A DNA stretch of 64,000 nucleotides from Streptomyces europaeiscabiei (GCF_036346855.1 NZ_CP107841.1:5646001-5710000); one strand, 5' to 3'. Positions 17,249-27,103 are shown, counted from the first letter of the stretch. Numbers and translations are program-made. Notes: generated from the letters alone by a model not told the origin.

Positions 17249-17655
17249 TCTACCTGCTCGACACGTCTGGCTTGGTCCGGCTGCTCCGCGATCCGAAACT
17301 GCAGTCGGCTTGGTACGACGCGATCGACGCCGGGGCCGTCGCATCCTGCTATGTGCAGCGCGCCGAGTTCCTTCACAGTGCGCGGAACGGACGCGAGTAC
17401 GACGAGATCACGGAGATGTTCACCGACCTGTACCCCGATGTAGCGGTGCCGAAGAACGCGGGGCGCTGGATCGGTGCGGTGCAGCACCGTATGGCCCAGG
17501 CCGGGGAGCACCGCAGCGCTTCGGCGGTGGACCTCGTCATCGCCGCGACCGCAGCCCATCACGGACTGGCTGTCCTGCACGACGATGCCGACTACCGCGC
17601 CGTTGCCCGGCACGCATCCGACTTCACCGAGCACAACATCCACGACATCGTCTGA
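17245..17655 (+). CDS. vapC: VapC-type PIN-domain ribonuclease toxin
   Basis: GTG at 17245 overlaps the antitoxin stop. The 136-residue protein has the four acidic PIN positions: D6 (LLDTSG), E41 (RAEFL), D96 (SAVDLVIAATA) and D114/D116 (HDDADY). PIN toxins cut RNA, often tRNA or rRNA, with metal ions. All catalytic residues are intact, so the toxin should be active when VapB is lost. Placement in a segment between two tRNA-Gly att copies fits a stabilising module of an integrated element. Confidence 0.9.
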   Translation: MIYLLDTSGLVRLLRDPKLQSAWYDAIDAGAVASCYVQRAEFLHSARNGREYDEITEMFTDLYPDVAVPKNAGRWIGAVQHRMAQAGEHRSASAVDLVIAATAAHHGLAVLHDDADYRAVARHASDFTEHNIHDIV

Positions 17656-17675
17656 GGGGTTCCACCATGCCTGCG

Positions 17676-17834
17676 TCAGGCGAGGGTGGCGGACCACGTC
17701 GTCATCCGGAGGACACGGGGCATCGCCTGGGTGCCGCCTGGTCCGTCGGTTTCAGCAGGGGCGTGCTCGTCGAAGTCCTGCCTGCTGGGCAAGAGTTGGG
17801 CAATCGGTAGTGCGGCGGCGTCCGTAAACGTCAT
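17676..17834 (-). CDS. Possible small ORF, 52 residues
   Basis: ATG at 17834 is preceded on the minus strand by GGAGAG at a 4-base spacing, better than chance. The product MTFTDAAALPIAQLLPSRQD... has no recognised motif. It could be the stump of a longer gene lost when the neighbouring att junction formed. Confidence 0.3.
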   Translation of the reverse strand: MTFTDAAALPIAQLLPSRQDFDEHAPAETDGPGGTQAMPRVLRMTTWSATLA

Positions 17835-17965
17835 CTGTCTCTCCGAGGGGACGGGCAAGCCGAAGGCTCACAGACGTGGCCGATGGGGCTGACACAGCGA
17901 AATCGCAGGTCGGTGGCACCTTTCGGGGTCCGAAGCAGTGAGCCTGCCATGGCCACCGAGAACTC

Positions 17966-18113
17966 GTGCCCTCCACGTGCCCAATCTTCGTGCGTCTACA
18001 GACAGGTCTCCGGCGGAGAACCCCCGCCAATACACAAACCCCAGGCCGCTGGCCTGGGGTTTCATCATGGAGCGGGTGACGAGAATCGAACTCGCGCTCT
18101 CAGCTTGGGAAGC
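17966..18113 (-). repeat. att-like partial tRNA-Gly(CCC) copy, site B
   Basis: Bases 18036-18062 copy the tRNA terminator hairpin and 18068-18113 copy the tRNA 3' part up to the anticodon stem, then diverge. GTGCCC-type paired motifs precede it at 17966-17993. It shares its right-hand junction (AAGCGACGG-x-GCTTG) with site C, showing that B and C came from related elements. Confidence 0.8.
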
Positions 18114-18886
18114 GACGGTGCTTGCGCGGCCATAGGGCAGCTGAACTGGGCAGATTCGTTGTCAGGCGGCAGGTGTGAGGGACTGGTTGCACCGTTGTTG
18201 ACCGTGATTGTCCGCTCTGAAGGGCACGCTATGGGCACGACGCAGGGATGGGGGAGATCAGGGCCTCCGGTCGGCTGCCGGAGACCGGGAGTGGCTCCGA
18301 CTCGAACGGCAGCCGAGTGAGGCCGTCGCGACTGCACACATGGCGTCTTTCGATGCGGTGGCGCGCATCAAGCATCCTGCTGCGAGTTGAGGACTCCTTG
18401 GGCCTCGATGCGCACGAGGCCGATGCGCACGAGGCCGATGCGCACGAGGGCGATGCGCACGAGGGCGAGGGCGCGCCCCCCGCGCCGGTCGGAGCGCCGG
18501 CGCCTTCCGGCCGGAGGCCGCCGCCGTGAGGCACCCCTCCGGGCCGCCCACCATCCCGTCCGTCCCGCGCCCGCCGGCCCCCTCGCGCCCGGCCACGGCG
18601 ACGGTCTCCCCCGCACCGCCCGCTCACGCTCCCGCTAAGAACGGTTCCGCGGCCACGAACGCCGCACCCACCCACCCATCCCGCCCGATCGTCCGTCCGC
18701 CCCGTCGGCGTCGCCTTTCTCCGGACCCGCCGGACCCGCCCGTCCGGCGGCCCCCGAGCCGTCGGGGCCGCCCGACGCGCCCGCGCCCAGCGACTCCGCC
18801 TCCCTCGGGGGGCGCCGGCGGGGGAGGGCCGGGAGCGGCCCGGCCGACCGGCCGACCCCTCCGGCTCGCCGTCCTCCACGAGCCCG
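18114..18886. other. Degenerate stretch between site B and a membrane-protein remnant
   Basis: Frames are open but proline/arginine-rich and mutually exclusive. Bases 18406-18465 are four copies of a 15-base unit (CGATGCGCACGAGGC), in one frame giving repeats of DAHEA. From about 18530 a proline-rich frame looks like the linker of a wall-anchored protein whose C-terminus is the next feature, suggesting a broken gene. Confidence 0.4.
18194..18239. repeat. attP-arm-like phased repeats beside site B
   Basis: The stretch reads TTGACCG-tga-TTGTCCG-ctc-TGAAGGGCACG then ATGGGCACG, with units repeating every 10 bases. The same arrangement lies at 23904-23949 beside site C. This is the look of arm sites for a tyrosine integrase; no integrase gene is in the window. 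Confidence 0.45.
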
Positions 18887-19147
18887 GTGAAGCCCGCTCG
18901 TATTAGAACGGCAACAGAGGAGGAGCCCGCCGAGGAGTCGGACGAGGGGGTCGAGGCGGTACCCAAGACGGACGCCCCGGCCGCCGAGAGCTCGACTGCG
19001 GAGCTGTCGGTGGCCGCTCGCCGGACCGGCACCGAGGCCCCCCTCGACGTCTCCGACCGGCGGATTCCCGTGTTCACACTGGGCGTGGGGCTGGCTCTGG
19101 TGGGCCTCGGCATCGGCTTCCTCGGGGTGCGGATGCGCCGCCGCTGA
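18887..19147 (+). CDS. C-terminal membrane-anchor protein, possibly a gene fragment
   Basis: The 86-residue product is acidic and alanine-rich (EEEPAEESDEGVEAVPKTDAP), then has one membrane segment (VFTLGVGLALVGLGIGFLGV) and a basic end RMRRR. This is the anchor region of many streptomycete surface proteins. The proline-rich frame ending at 18906 overlaps its start in another phase, so a frameshift may have separated the two halves. Function unknown. Confidence 0.4.
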   Translation: MKPARIRTATEEEPAEESDEGVEAVPKTDAPAAESSTAELSVAARRTGTEAPLDVSDRRIPVFTLGVGLALVGLGIGFLGVRMRRR

Positions 19148-19222
19148 GCGGCTCGCGACGGCCCGGGTCCCCCTTGAGTCGGACGTCCGGCGTCCGCCTC
19201 AGGACGCTTGTCCACGCGGACT

Positions 19223-19246
19223 TACTCGGTATACATACTCGGTATG
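19223..19246 (+). promoter_or_regulatory. Direct repeat overlapping the PadR gene start
   Basis: TACTCGGTAT occurs at 19223 and again at 19236, with ATACA between them and the gene's ATG immediately inside the second copy. The TATACAT between them resembles a -10 box. The layout fits autorepression by the PadR protein and possibly a leaderless transcript. Confidence 0.45.
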
Positions 19247-19900
19247 TCCATCCGCCACGGGCTTCTCGCCCTCCTCGAACACGGCCCGCGCTACGGCTCA
19301 CAGCTCCGTACGGAGTTCGAGTCCCGCACCGGCTCCACCTGGCCGCTCAACGTGGGGCAGGTCTACACGACGCTCAGCCGGCTTGAACGCGACGGCATGG
19401 TCGTGCAGGACGGCGAGGACGAGGCCGGCCACTCGCTCTACGCGATCACCGACAGCGGTCGCGCCGAACTTCGCAGCTGGTTCGAGAACCCCGTCGACCG
19501 CACCAGCCCGGCCCGTGACGAGCTGGCCATCAAGCTGGCCATGGCCGTCGGGGCGCCCGGGGTCGACATTCGTGACGTCATCCAGTCCCAGCGCCGGCAC
19601 ACCGTGAAGGCCATGCAGGACTACACCCGGCTGAAGGCGCAGGCCCTCACCGCCGTGGAGAAGAACGGGGACCGGGAGCGGGACGACATCGCCTGGCTCC
19701 TCGTCCTGGAGCAGCTGATCTTCCAGACCGAGGCCGAGGCGCGCTGGCTCGACCACTGCGAGTCCCGGCTGATCCGTCTCTCGTCGACCGCCCCGGCGGC
19801 GGGGCCGGAGCCAGCCTCGCCGGGGGCGGCAGCGGGAGCGGCGGGGATGGGGGCGCGGGCGGGGGCCGGGGCAGAGGGGGCCGCACGCCACCGCCCGTGA
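19244..19900 (+). CDS. PadR-family transcriptional regulator
   Basis: The start at 19244 (MSIRHGLLALLEHGPRYGSQL) matches the family; the ORF could begin at 19208 but that would include the operator. Residues 1-85 form the PadR winged helix (PLNVGQVYTTLSRLERDGMV), followed by a Vir-type helical dimerisation part (residues 95-175) and a low-complexity alanine/glycine tail. It precedes an ABC exporter pair, and PadR/ABC neighbours usually respond to an antimicrobial or peptide by relieving repression of the transporter. Confidence 0.85.
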   Translation: MSIRHGLLALLEHGPRYGSQLRTEFESRTGSTWPLNVGQVYTTLSRLERDGMVVQDGEDEAGHSLYAITDSGRAELRSWFENPVDRTSPARDELAIKLAMAVGAPGVDIRDVIQSQRRHTVKAMQDYTRLKAQALTAVEKNGDRERDDIAWLLVLEQLIFQTEAEARWLDHCESRLIRLSSTAPAAGPEPASPGAAAGAAGMGARAGAGAEGAARHRP

Positions 19901-20122
19901 TCTCCGCCCTTCACGACCGGCCTTGAGCACCCGAACCACCGGATCCACAGGGCCGACCGGACCCACAGGACCGACCGAGTCCACCGGCTCCACCCGACCC
20001 ACCCGTGCCACCTGAAGACTCCGAACCACCCGACCAGACCCATACCGTACGCACTGCGCCGCCAACGACCGTCCGTCGCAACGACGTCCGGCCGTTCGCC
20101 GGCGTACGCCCGAGGGGGAACC

Positions 20123-20856
<734 letters not shown>

Positions 20857-20860
<4 letters not shown>

Positions 20861-23724
20861 CGACCTGGTTCCACTCCTGGCGGGTCGCGGTCCGCATCGC
20901 CCGCCGTGACGCCTGGCGCTCCAAGGGCCGCAGCTTCCTCGTCCTCGCCATGATCGCGCTGCCGATCCTGGGCGTGAGCGCCCTGGACCTGACCGTGCGC
21001 AGCGCCGAACTCACCCCCGCGCAGCGGATGGAGCGCACCCTGGGTGCCGCCGACGCTCGCTTCTCCGACGCCGGGGCGGCCGGCGTGGCCATCCTGCAGG
21101 ACCCCGACGGCGAGCAGCACACCCCGGCCGGGGACTACGACGCGCCGGGCAAGTCCTGGCCCGACGGCCCGACCGATGTCACCAAGAGCATCCCGGCCGG
21201 TTCGACGGTGCTGACCGACAGCGGGGGCAGCGCCAAGCTGACCACCAGGCACGGTCTGCTCCAGGCAGAGGTCCGTGAGCTGGCCGCCGCCGATCCCGTC
21301 GCCCGGGGCATCATGCGGCTGCAGGAGGGCCGCTTCCCCGAGCAGAACGACGAGATCGCCGCGACCACCCGGTTCCTGGAGAGCAGCGGGCTGTCCGTCG
21401 GCTCCACCCTCACCGCCCGCGGCTTCGACCGCACCTATGTGATCAGCGGCTCGTACGAGCTGCCCAGCGACCTCACGGCACAGCAGGTCAACGCCCTGCC
21501 GGGGGCCTTCCTCGCGCCGTACGCCAAGGCGGTCGAGAAGGCCGGACTGCCGAAGCCCGACGTCTCCACCACCTACCTGGTGAAGAAGTCCGGTGGTTTC
21601 ACGTGGAACACGGTCCAGGCGATCAACGTCAAGGGTGTCGTGGTCACCTCGCGCGCCGTGGCCCTCGACCCGCCCGCCGACTCCGAGGTGCCGCTCTACC
21701 AGGAGGAAGGCTGGGCCAACTACGAGAGCAGCGGGGCCGCCGACGCCGCCGATCTCGCCGCCGTGGGCACGGTCGTCGGTCTGGCGATGCTGGAGATCTG
21801 CCTGCTCGCCGGTCCCGCCTTCGCCGTCGGTGCCCGTCGTTCCCGCCGCCAGCTGGGCCTCGTCGGCGCCAACGGCGGTGCCCGCAGCCACATCCGGGCC
21901 ATCATGCTGAGCGGCGGCCTCGTCATCGGTGTCGCGGCGGCCCTGGTCGGCACGGTCCTCGCCCTGATCCTGACCTTCGCCCTCCGGCCGCTCCTCGAGG
22001 ACTACATGGGGCAGCGGTTCGGCGGCTTCACCGTCAAGCCGCTGGAACTGCTCGCCATCGCCGCGCTCGCCGTCCTCACCGGCCTGCTCTCCGCGATCGT
22101 CCCGGCCGTCACCGCCTCCCGGCAGACCGTCCTGGCCTCCCTCACCGGCCGTCGCGGCGTGCGCCGCAGCAACCGCGTGCTGCCGCTGATCGGCCTCGGC
22201 GCCTTCCTGCTCGGCGCGGCCATCGCCCTGTACGGCTCGGTCTTCTCCGACCAGTTCGTCCTGGTCGCGGGTGGCTCGGCCATCGCCGAGCTGGGTGTGG
22301 TCGCCATGACGCCCGCCCTGGTCGGCCTGTTCGGCCGGGCCGGCCGCTGGCTGCCGCTCTCGCCGCGCCTCGCCCTGCGGGACGCTGTCCGCAACCGGGG
22401 CCGTACGGCACCCGCTGTCGCCGCCGTCCTGGCCGCCGTCGCGGGCACCGTCGCCGTCTCGACGTATGCCGCGAGCCACGACGCCCAGAGTCTGGCCGAG
22501 TACCAGGCCAGCCTGCCGCACGGGGCCGTCGCCGCGCTCGTCACCGAGGAGGGCGGCCGGGACGTCCCCGAGGTCCGCGACGCCGTGCAGCGGACGCTGC
22601 CCGTCGACGTCCGCGCCGACGTGTTCCGGATCGCCGTCGGCAAGCCCGGCTGCGCCCCGTATGGCGAGGGCGAGGGCTGTGGCCGCTTCGAGGTCGTCAC
22701 CCCGCCGGCCAACGAGTGCCCGCTGTGGGTCAGCACCCCCGACGGCTCCGACCCGGCGGAGAAGTACACCAAGGAGCAGCGGCGCGCGCTCGCCAAGGAC
22801 TGGCGCTGCCTCTCGCTCGACGGCAACGGCATCTACGTCGAGGGCGGTCTCCTCATCGCCGACGCCCCGCTCCTGAAGGTCCTCGGCATCGACGACCCGG
22901 GCGCGGCCAAGGCCCTCGCCGACGGAAAGCTCCTCAGCTTCCACAAGCCCCAGGTCGACAGGAACGGCACCGTCGGCATCAAGCTGATCACCGACCTGAA
23001 GGCCGCCGACCGCGCCGCCGAGCAGAACAAGCCGGTCCCGGGCGAGCTGAAGTCCTTCCCCGCCTACCAGGTGGCCGGCTCGCCCGACTCCTACGGACTG
23101 CAGAGCGTGCTCAGCCCCGCCGCCGCCAAGGCCGCCGGGCTGACCACCGTCCCCCTCGGCGCCTACTTCAGCACCGACCGGATGCCCAGCACCGAGGAGC
23201 GGCAGAAGCTCGACGCCGAGATCGCCAAGCTCGGCAGCGACGTCGAGCTGACCGTGGAGCAGGGCTGGGTCGACGAGAACGGGCTCGTCCTGCTCGCGCT
23301 GACCGTCTTCGCGGGCCTGGTCACCATCGGTGCGGCCGGCATCGCCACCGGTCTCGCCCAGGCCGACGCGGAGGCCGATCTCAAGACGCTCGCAGCGGTC
23401 GGCGCCCCGCCCCGGGTGCGCCGCACGCTCAGCGGCTTCCAGTGCGGTGTGGTCGCCGCGATGGGTGTGGTCCTCGGCTCGGCTGCAGGTGTCCTGCCCG
23501 CGGTCGGGCTGCGGCTCACCGAGGAGCGCGAGCAGGTGCGCTTCTACCAGGAGGCTCTCGACAATGGCTGGGGCGGCGCCGGTGACGCCCCGCCGTACGT
23601 GCCGATCGTCGTCCCCTGGGAGACACTCGCCGCCCTCCTGGTGGCCGTGCCCCTCGGCGCCGCCCTGCTGGCCGCGCTGGTGACCCGCTCGCGCGGGGCG
23701 CTGGCCCGCCGCGCCGCGCACTGA
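20857..23724 (+). CDS. FtsX-like ABC permease, 955 residues
   Basis: GTG at 20857 is coupled to the ATPase gene. A first membrane segment (FLVLAMIALPILGVSALDL) is followed by a large extracytoplasmic domain. Two FtsX domains follow: segments near residues 300-480 (AAVGTVVGLAMLEICLL; GLVIGVAAALVGTVLALIL; LLAIAALAVLTGLLSAIV) and near 805-945 (LVLLALTVFAGLVTIGAAG; GVVAAMGVVLGSAAGVLP; LAALLVAVPLGAALLAALV). A second extracytoplasmic domain lies between them. Such MacB-like fused permeases export peptides or lipids by mechanotransmission or confer resistance. Regulation by the upstream PadR is likely. Confidence 0.9.
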
Positions 23725-23741
23725 GCCTCCGTTGCCGGACC

Positions 23742-23782
23742 GTGCCCCTGGACGAGGGTGGATCACCCTCGTCCAGGGGCAC
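23742..23782 (+). terminator. Strong 19-bp terminator hairpin
   Basis: GTGCCCCTGGACGAGGGTG at 23742-23760 pairs perfectly with 23764-23782 across a 3-base loop, 17 bases after the permease stop. It ends 12 bases before att site C. Confidence 0.85.
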
Positions 23783-23794
23783 ACCGTGTGGGAC

Positions 23795-23832
23795 TCGAAC
23801 TCGCGCTCTCAGCTTGGGAAGCGACGGCGCTT
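23795..23832 (-). repeat. att-like partial tRNA-Gly(CCC) copy, site C
   Basis: TCGAACTCGCGCTCTCAGCTTGGGAAGC (tRNA T-arm to anticodon arm) matches the tRNA, and the continuation GACGG-x-GCTTG matches site B. The acceptor end and hairpin present at A and B are missing, replaced by the ABC operon terminator, so this copy is more eroded. Confidence 0.7.
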
Positions 23833-23903
23833 GGGGTGCCAGGTAGCTTCCGACCTGGGAGTATGCGCTCCGGTGAGGCGGCCGAGGGTGCAGGATCACA
23901 CTG

Positions 23904-23949
23904 CTGTTGACCGTCATTGACCGCTCTTAAGGGCACGCCATGGGCACGC
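23904..23949. repeat. attP-arm-like phased repeats beside site C
   Basis: TTGACCG-tca-TTGACCG-ctc-TTAAGGGCACG then ATGGGCACG, with 10-base phasing, is clearly related to 18194-18239. It supports the reading of site C as a former element end. Confidence 0.45.
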
Positions 23950-24197
23950 CGTTGGCTTGGGGCGCGAAGGATCCCCTTCGACCGTTGTCTGCCTGCCCGA
24001 GCGCGGGCAGAAAGCGCAAGGGGAAGGGCGCCATTGCGAGAGCACACGAGGGAGGGTTCAGCGGCGGAACAACTCGGGGCGGAGATGGGTGACCGCATCC
24101 GGAACGCCCTGACCAGCACCGACAAACCTGCACAGCGAGTTACGCGGGTTCGAATTCCGTCGCGGTCTCAGCTGCCCGAGCAGACAGAAACGGTAGA

Positions 24198-24228
24198 GCG
24201 GCACCCCCAGCTGGGGTGCCGCCCTTTT
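24198..24228 (+). terminator. Rho-independent-type terminator
   Basis: GCGGCACCCC at 24198-24207 pairs with GGGGTGCCGC at 24213-24222 (5-base loop) and is followed by CCTTTT. No intact gene precedes it on the plus strand, so it marks a lost gene. The 250 bases between site C and here hold no supported gene. Confidence 0.7.
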
Positions 24229-24234
24229 GTCGAG

Positions 24235-24516
24235 TCAGGGGAGCGGCCAGGCCCAGGGGTTGACCGCCTTGAAGGAACTGTCGGCGCGGAAGGTGGCGTT
24301 GTCCTGGAAAGTGTCGATGCGCAGCTCGTAGTTGTTGTGGCGGAGGTAGCGGCCGGGGTAGTTGAACGACTCCAGACTGACCGAGCCGGTAACGGAACCC
24401 GGCCGGGCGCAGAAGGTGGCGTCCTTGGTGAAGACGGCCGTGCCGTTGCTCGCGTCGGCGCGGACCCGGAAGTCCTTGTGGCGCAGGTAGCGGCCGGACG
24501 AGTCGGGTGTGCCCAC
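24235..24516 (-). pseudogene. AbfB (CBM42) arabinose-binding domain fragment
   Basis: The frame encodes two beta-trefoil-type repeats: SGRYLRHKDFRVRADASNGT ... DATFCARPG and NYPGRYLRHNNYELRIDTF ... DATFRADSSFKAV, the pattern of AbfB domains that bind arabinofuranosyl side chains in secreted alpha-L-arabinofuranosidases. Signal peptide and catalytic domain are absent, so only the 3' end of such a gene remains. It meets a differently oriented fragment of another secreted protein at its 5' edge, a recombination scar. Confidence 0.65.
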
Positions 24517-25171
24517 CTACGGCGGCTCCCAGCCGGTCATCAAGGCGAACGGCACCACCGTCTTCACCGGCGGCTCCTCCACGGGCAGCGTCAGCGGTCT
24601 GAGCTATGACGGCAAGGACTCCTCGTACGTCTACTTCAAGGTCCAGCCGGGCACGTGGACGTTCACGGCGACGGGCGTCGGCCGCCTCGACGACCTGGCT
24701 CTGGGGCGGACGGTCACCAGCAACAGCAGCCTGGAGAACACCAGTTGGGGCAGGAACCGGCTCACCGACGGCAAGCTCACCAGCGTGTCCGGTGCCAGGG
24801 GCTACACCAGCAACGAGTTCGCCTCGGCCGACGTCAGCGCGAACCCCGTGTGGGTGGAGATCGACCTCGGCGCCGACACCGACCTGGACGCCGTACGCCT
24901 CTTCCCCCGCACCGACACCGGGGGAGCGGGCGGCGGTACGGAGGGCTTCCCCGTCGACTTCACGATCCAGACGCGCCCCGACGGATCCAGCACCTACACC
25001 ACCGCCAGAACCGTCACCGGCCAGTCCAACCCGAGCGGAGCCGCCCAGACCTACACCCTCACCTCCACCACCGGCCGCTACCTGCGCCTGACCGCGACGA
25101 AACTCGGTACCCCGGCCTCCGACGAGAGCACCAAGTTCCGTCTGCAGCTGGCCGAGATCGGCATCAAGTAA
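24509..25171 (+). pseudogene. F5/8 type C (discoidin/CBM32) domain fragment of a secreted protein
   Basis: The 220-residue frame has a jelly-roll-like N-part (ANGTTVFTGGSSTGSVSGLSY ... GTWTFTATGVG) followed by a discoidin domain from about residue 70: LALGRTVTSNSSLEN, NRLTDGKLTS, WVEIDLGADTDLDAVRLFPR, GRYLRLTATKLG and FRLQLAEIGIK. Such domains attach glycosidases to polysaccharide. No signal peptide or catalytic part is present, and the frame begins exactly where the AbfB fragment ends on the other strand, so it is the 3' end of a truncated gene. Confidence 0.6.
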
Positions 25172-25398
25172 CACGCCACGCGGTCGCAGTGGCCCGCCCC
25201 GCACTCACCCGTGTGCCGGGCAGGCAGCCCGGCGAACAGCGACCACTGGATGAACGAGTTCGGCTCCGGCCGGGGTCCTGCCGCTGTGCCGTTCCGGGCT
25301 GAGCCGGCCTTCGAGCATGTCGATGACGGTCTCGCGGAAGGCGGGGCAGGGGAGTGGGGCGGAGTCGATCCGCCGGATGCTTCCGGGCCAGGTCGGAA

Positions 25399-25464
25399 GT
25401 CCTGGAACAACACCTTCCGCAAGCAGCAGTGGAACGTCGACGCGGACGGCACCGTCGCCCCGTT
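25399..25464 (+). pseudogene. Ricin-type lectin gene, left fragment
   Basis: The codons KSWNNTFRKQQWNVDADGTV end in the QxW ... DADGTI signature of a ricin B beta-trefoil repeat. The sequence then breaks off at the IS110 left edge; the right fragment resumes at about 26966. Confidence 0.45.
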
Positions 25465-25720
25465 ATGTTTTTCGCGGTTCCGCAATGGGACCGCTGGCCT
25501 CCGGGCCCGGCATGACTTTTGCCCCCTGTCGAACGCATGACCTGGGGGGTGGTGTCCCCGGGCCCGAGGGGTGCCGTCGGAGACGCTGATGAGAGGTCCG
25601 ACCGCCGCTTGGCCGGGCGCAATGCCCGGTCGTTCGCGGGCGGCAGGTCTGCATAACGTGGATGCGCGAGAACGGCCCCGACGCCCAGGTCAGCACCGGT
25701 ATCGAGCGAGTGGGGGCACG
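25465..25720 (+). ncRNA. Candidate bridge RNA region of the IS110 left end
   Basis: IS110 elements of the IS621 type express a structured bridge RNA from the non-coding end upstream of the transposase. This 256-base stretch is of the right size and position and contains at least one clean hairpin (CCGGGC 25613-25618 with GCCCGG 25624-25629, loop GCAAT). The loops that would match donor and target were not resolved by eye. Confidence 0.4.
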
Positions 25721-26929
25721 GTGATCGACATCAGCGGCGTGGGGGTCTTCCTCGGCCTGGACGTCGGCAAGAGCACGCATCACGGCCACGGGCTGACCCC
25801 GGCCGGGAAGAAGGTCTTCGACAAGCCCCTGCCCAACAGCGAGCCGAAACTGCGGGCCGTCTTCGAGAAACTGGCCGCGAAGTTCGGCACCGTCCTGGTG
25901 ATCGTGGACCAGCCCGCCTCCATCGGCGCCCTGCCGCTGACCGTCGCCCGCGATGCGGGCTGCCAGGTCGCCTACCTGCCCGGACTCGCGATGCGGCGGA
26001 TCGCGGATCTCTACCCGGGCGAGGCGAAGACCGACGCCAGAGACGCCGCGGTGATCGCGGACGCGGCACGGACGATGCCGCACACCCTGCGCTCCCTGGA
26101 ACTGACCGACGAGATAACCGCCGAGCTCACCGTGCTCGTGGGCTTCGACCAGGACCTCGCCGCCGAGGCCACCCGCACCTCCAACCGGATACGCGGCCTG
26201 CTCACCCAGTTCCACCCCAGCCTGGAACGCGTCCTTGGTCCCCGCCTCGATCACCAAGCTGTCACCTGGCTGCTGGAGCGTTACGGATCCCCGGCCGCCC
26301 TGCGGAAAGCCGGCCGTCGCAGACTGGTCGAACTGATCCGCCCGAAGGCCCCACGCATGGCCACCCGGCTGATCGACGACGTCTTCGACGCGCTCGACGA
26401 ACAAAGTGTCGTCGTTCCGGGCACTGGCACCCTCGACATCGTGATCCCGTCCCTGGCCCGCTCGCTCGCGGCCGTCCACGAACAACGCCGGGCCCTGGAA
26501 GCCCAGATCAACGAGCTGCTGGGGGCCCACCCTCTTTCCCAGGTCCTGACGTCGCTGCCCGGCGTCGGCGTCAGGACCGCCGCGGTTCTCCTGGTCACCG
26601 TCGGCGATGGCACCAGCTTCCCCACCGCCGCCCACCTCGCCTCCTACGCCGGCCTCGCCCCGACCACGAAGCAGTCAGGCACTTCCATCCACGGCGAACA
26701 CGCGCCCAGAGGCGGCAACCGGCAGCTCAAACGCGCGATGTTCCTCTCCGCGTTCGCCGCCCTGCACGACCCCGCCTCCCGCGGCTACTACGACCGCTGC
26801 CGGGCCCGCGGAAAGACCCACACCCAGGCCCTCCTCCGCCTCGCCCGGCAGCGCATCAGCGTCCTGTTCGCCATGCTCCGCGACGGCACCTTCTACGAAT
26901 CACGGCTCCCCGAAGCAGCAACCGCATGA
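25721..26929 (+). CDS. IS110-family DEDD transposase
   Basis: GTG at 25721 starts MIDISGVGVFLGLDVGKSTHH; the frame is open further upstream but homology begins here. The 402-residue protein has the RuvC-like DEDD domain (D in GLDVGK, D in VIVDQP, KTDARDAAVIAD) and the C-terminal Tnp_20 part (LTSLPGVGVRTAAVLLVTVGD ... LASYAGLAPTTKQSG ... GNRQLKRAMFLSA). Motifs are intact and there is no frameshift, so the element may be active. It interrupts a lectin gene. Confidence 0.93.
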   Translation: MIDISGVGVFLGLDVGKSTHHGHGLTPAGKKVFDKPLPNSEPKLRAVFEKLAAKFGTVLVIVDQPASIGALPLTVARDAGCQVAYLPGLAMRRIADLYPGEAKTDARDAAVIADAARTMPHTLRSLELTDEITAELTVLVGFDQDLAAEATRTSNRIRGLLTQFHPSLERVLGPRLDHQAVTWLLERYGSPAALRKAGRRRLVELIRPKAPRMATRLIDDVFDALDEQSVVVPGTGTLDIVIPSLARSLAAVHEQRRALEAQINELLGAHPLSQVLTSLPGVGVRTAAVLLVTVGDGTSFPTAAHLASYAGLAPTTKQSGTSIHGEHAPRGGNRQLKRAMFLSAFAALHDPASRGYYDRCRARGKTHTQALLRLARQRISVLFAMLRDGTFYESRLPEAATA

Positions 26930-26965
26930 CCAGCCGGGCCTTGACGAAGGACATAGAGGCACCCC

Positions 26966-27080
26966 CCCCGTGAACGGCGGCCTCTGCCTCACTTCCGCCG
27001 GCGCGGGAACCCCCAACGGCACCCAGTTGGTCCCGTGGATCTGTGACGGCGGCAACGAACAGGAGCGGACACGGTCGTAA
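26966..27080 (+). pseudogene. Ricin-type lectin gene, right fragment
   Basis: After the IS110 right edge the frame reads VNGGLCLTSAGAGTPNGTQL then VPWICDGGNEQ and stops at 27078. This is a ricin B repeat (CLT-x-GxGTxNGTxLxxWxCxGG) that follows directly on the DADGTV of the left fragment. The full gene would have encoded the C-terminal lectin of a secreted enzyme. Confidence 0.55.
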
Positions 27081-27103
27081 GTCCCCACGACGGTGTGACG
27101 CGA

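Larger units (their letters stand above)
25465..26965 (+). mobile_element. IS110-family insertion sequence
   Basis: The element comprises about 256 bases of non-coding left end, one transposase gene and a short right end. Boundaries are set by where the ricin-lectin reading frame stops (GTCGCCCC) and resumes (CCCGTGAAC); they are accurate to a few bases. No inverted repeats are seen, as expected for IS110. Confidence 0.75.

Noticed and set aside
24140..24180. A T-arm-like sequence (GCGGGTTCGAATTCCGTC) suggesting another tRNA
   Set aside because: No acceptor or anticodon stem can be built around it; at best it is a scrap of a tRNA end, so it is not annotated.
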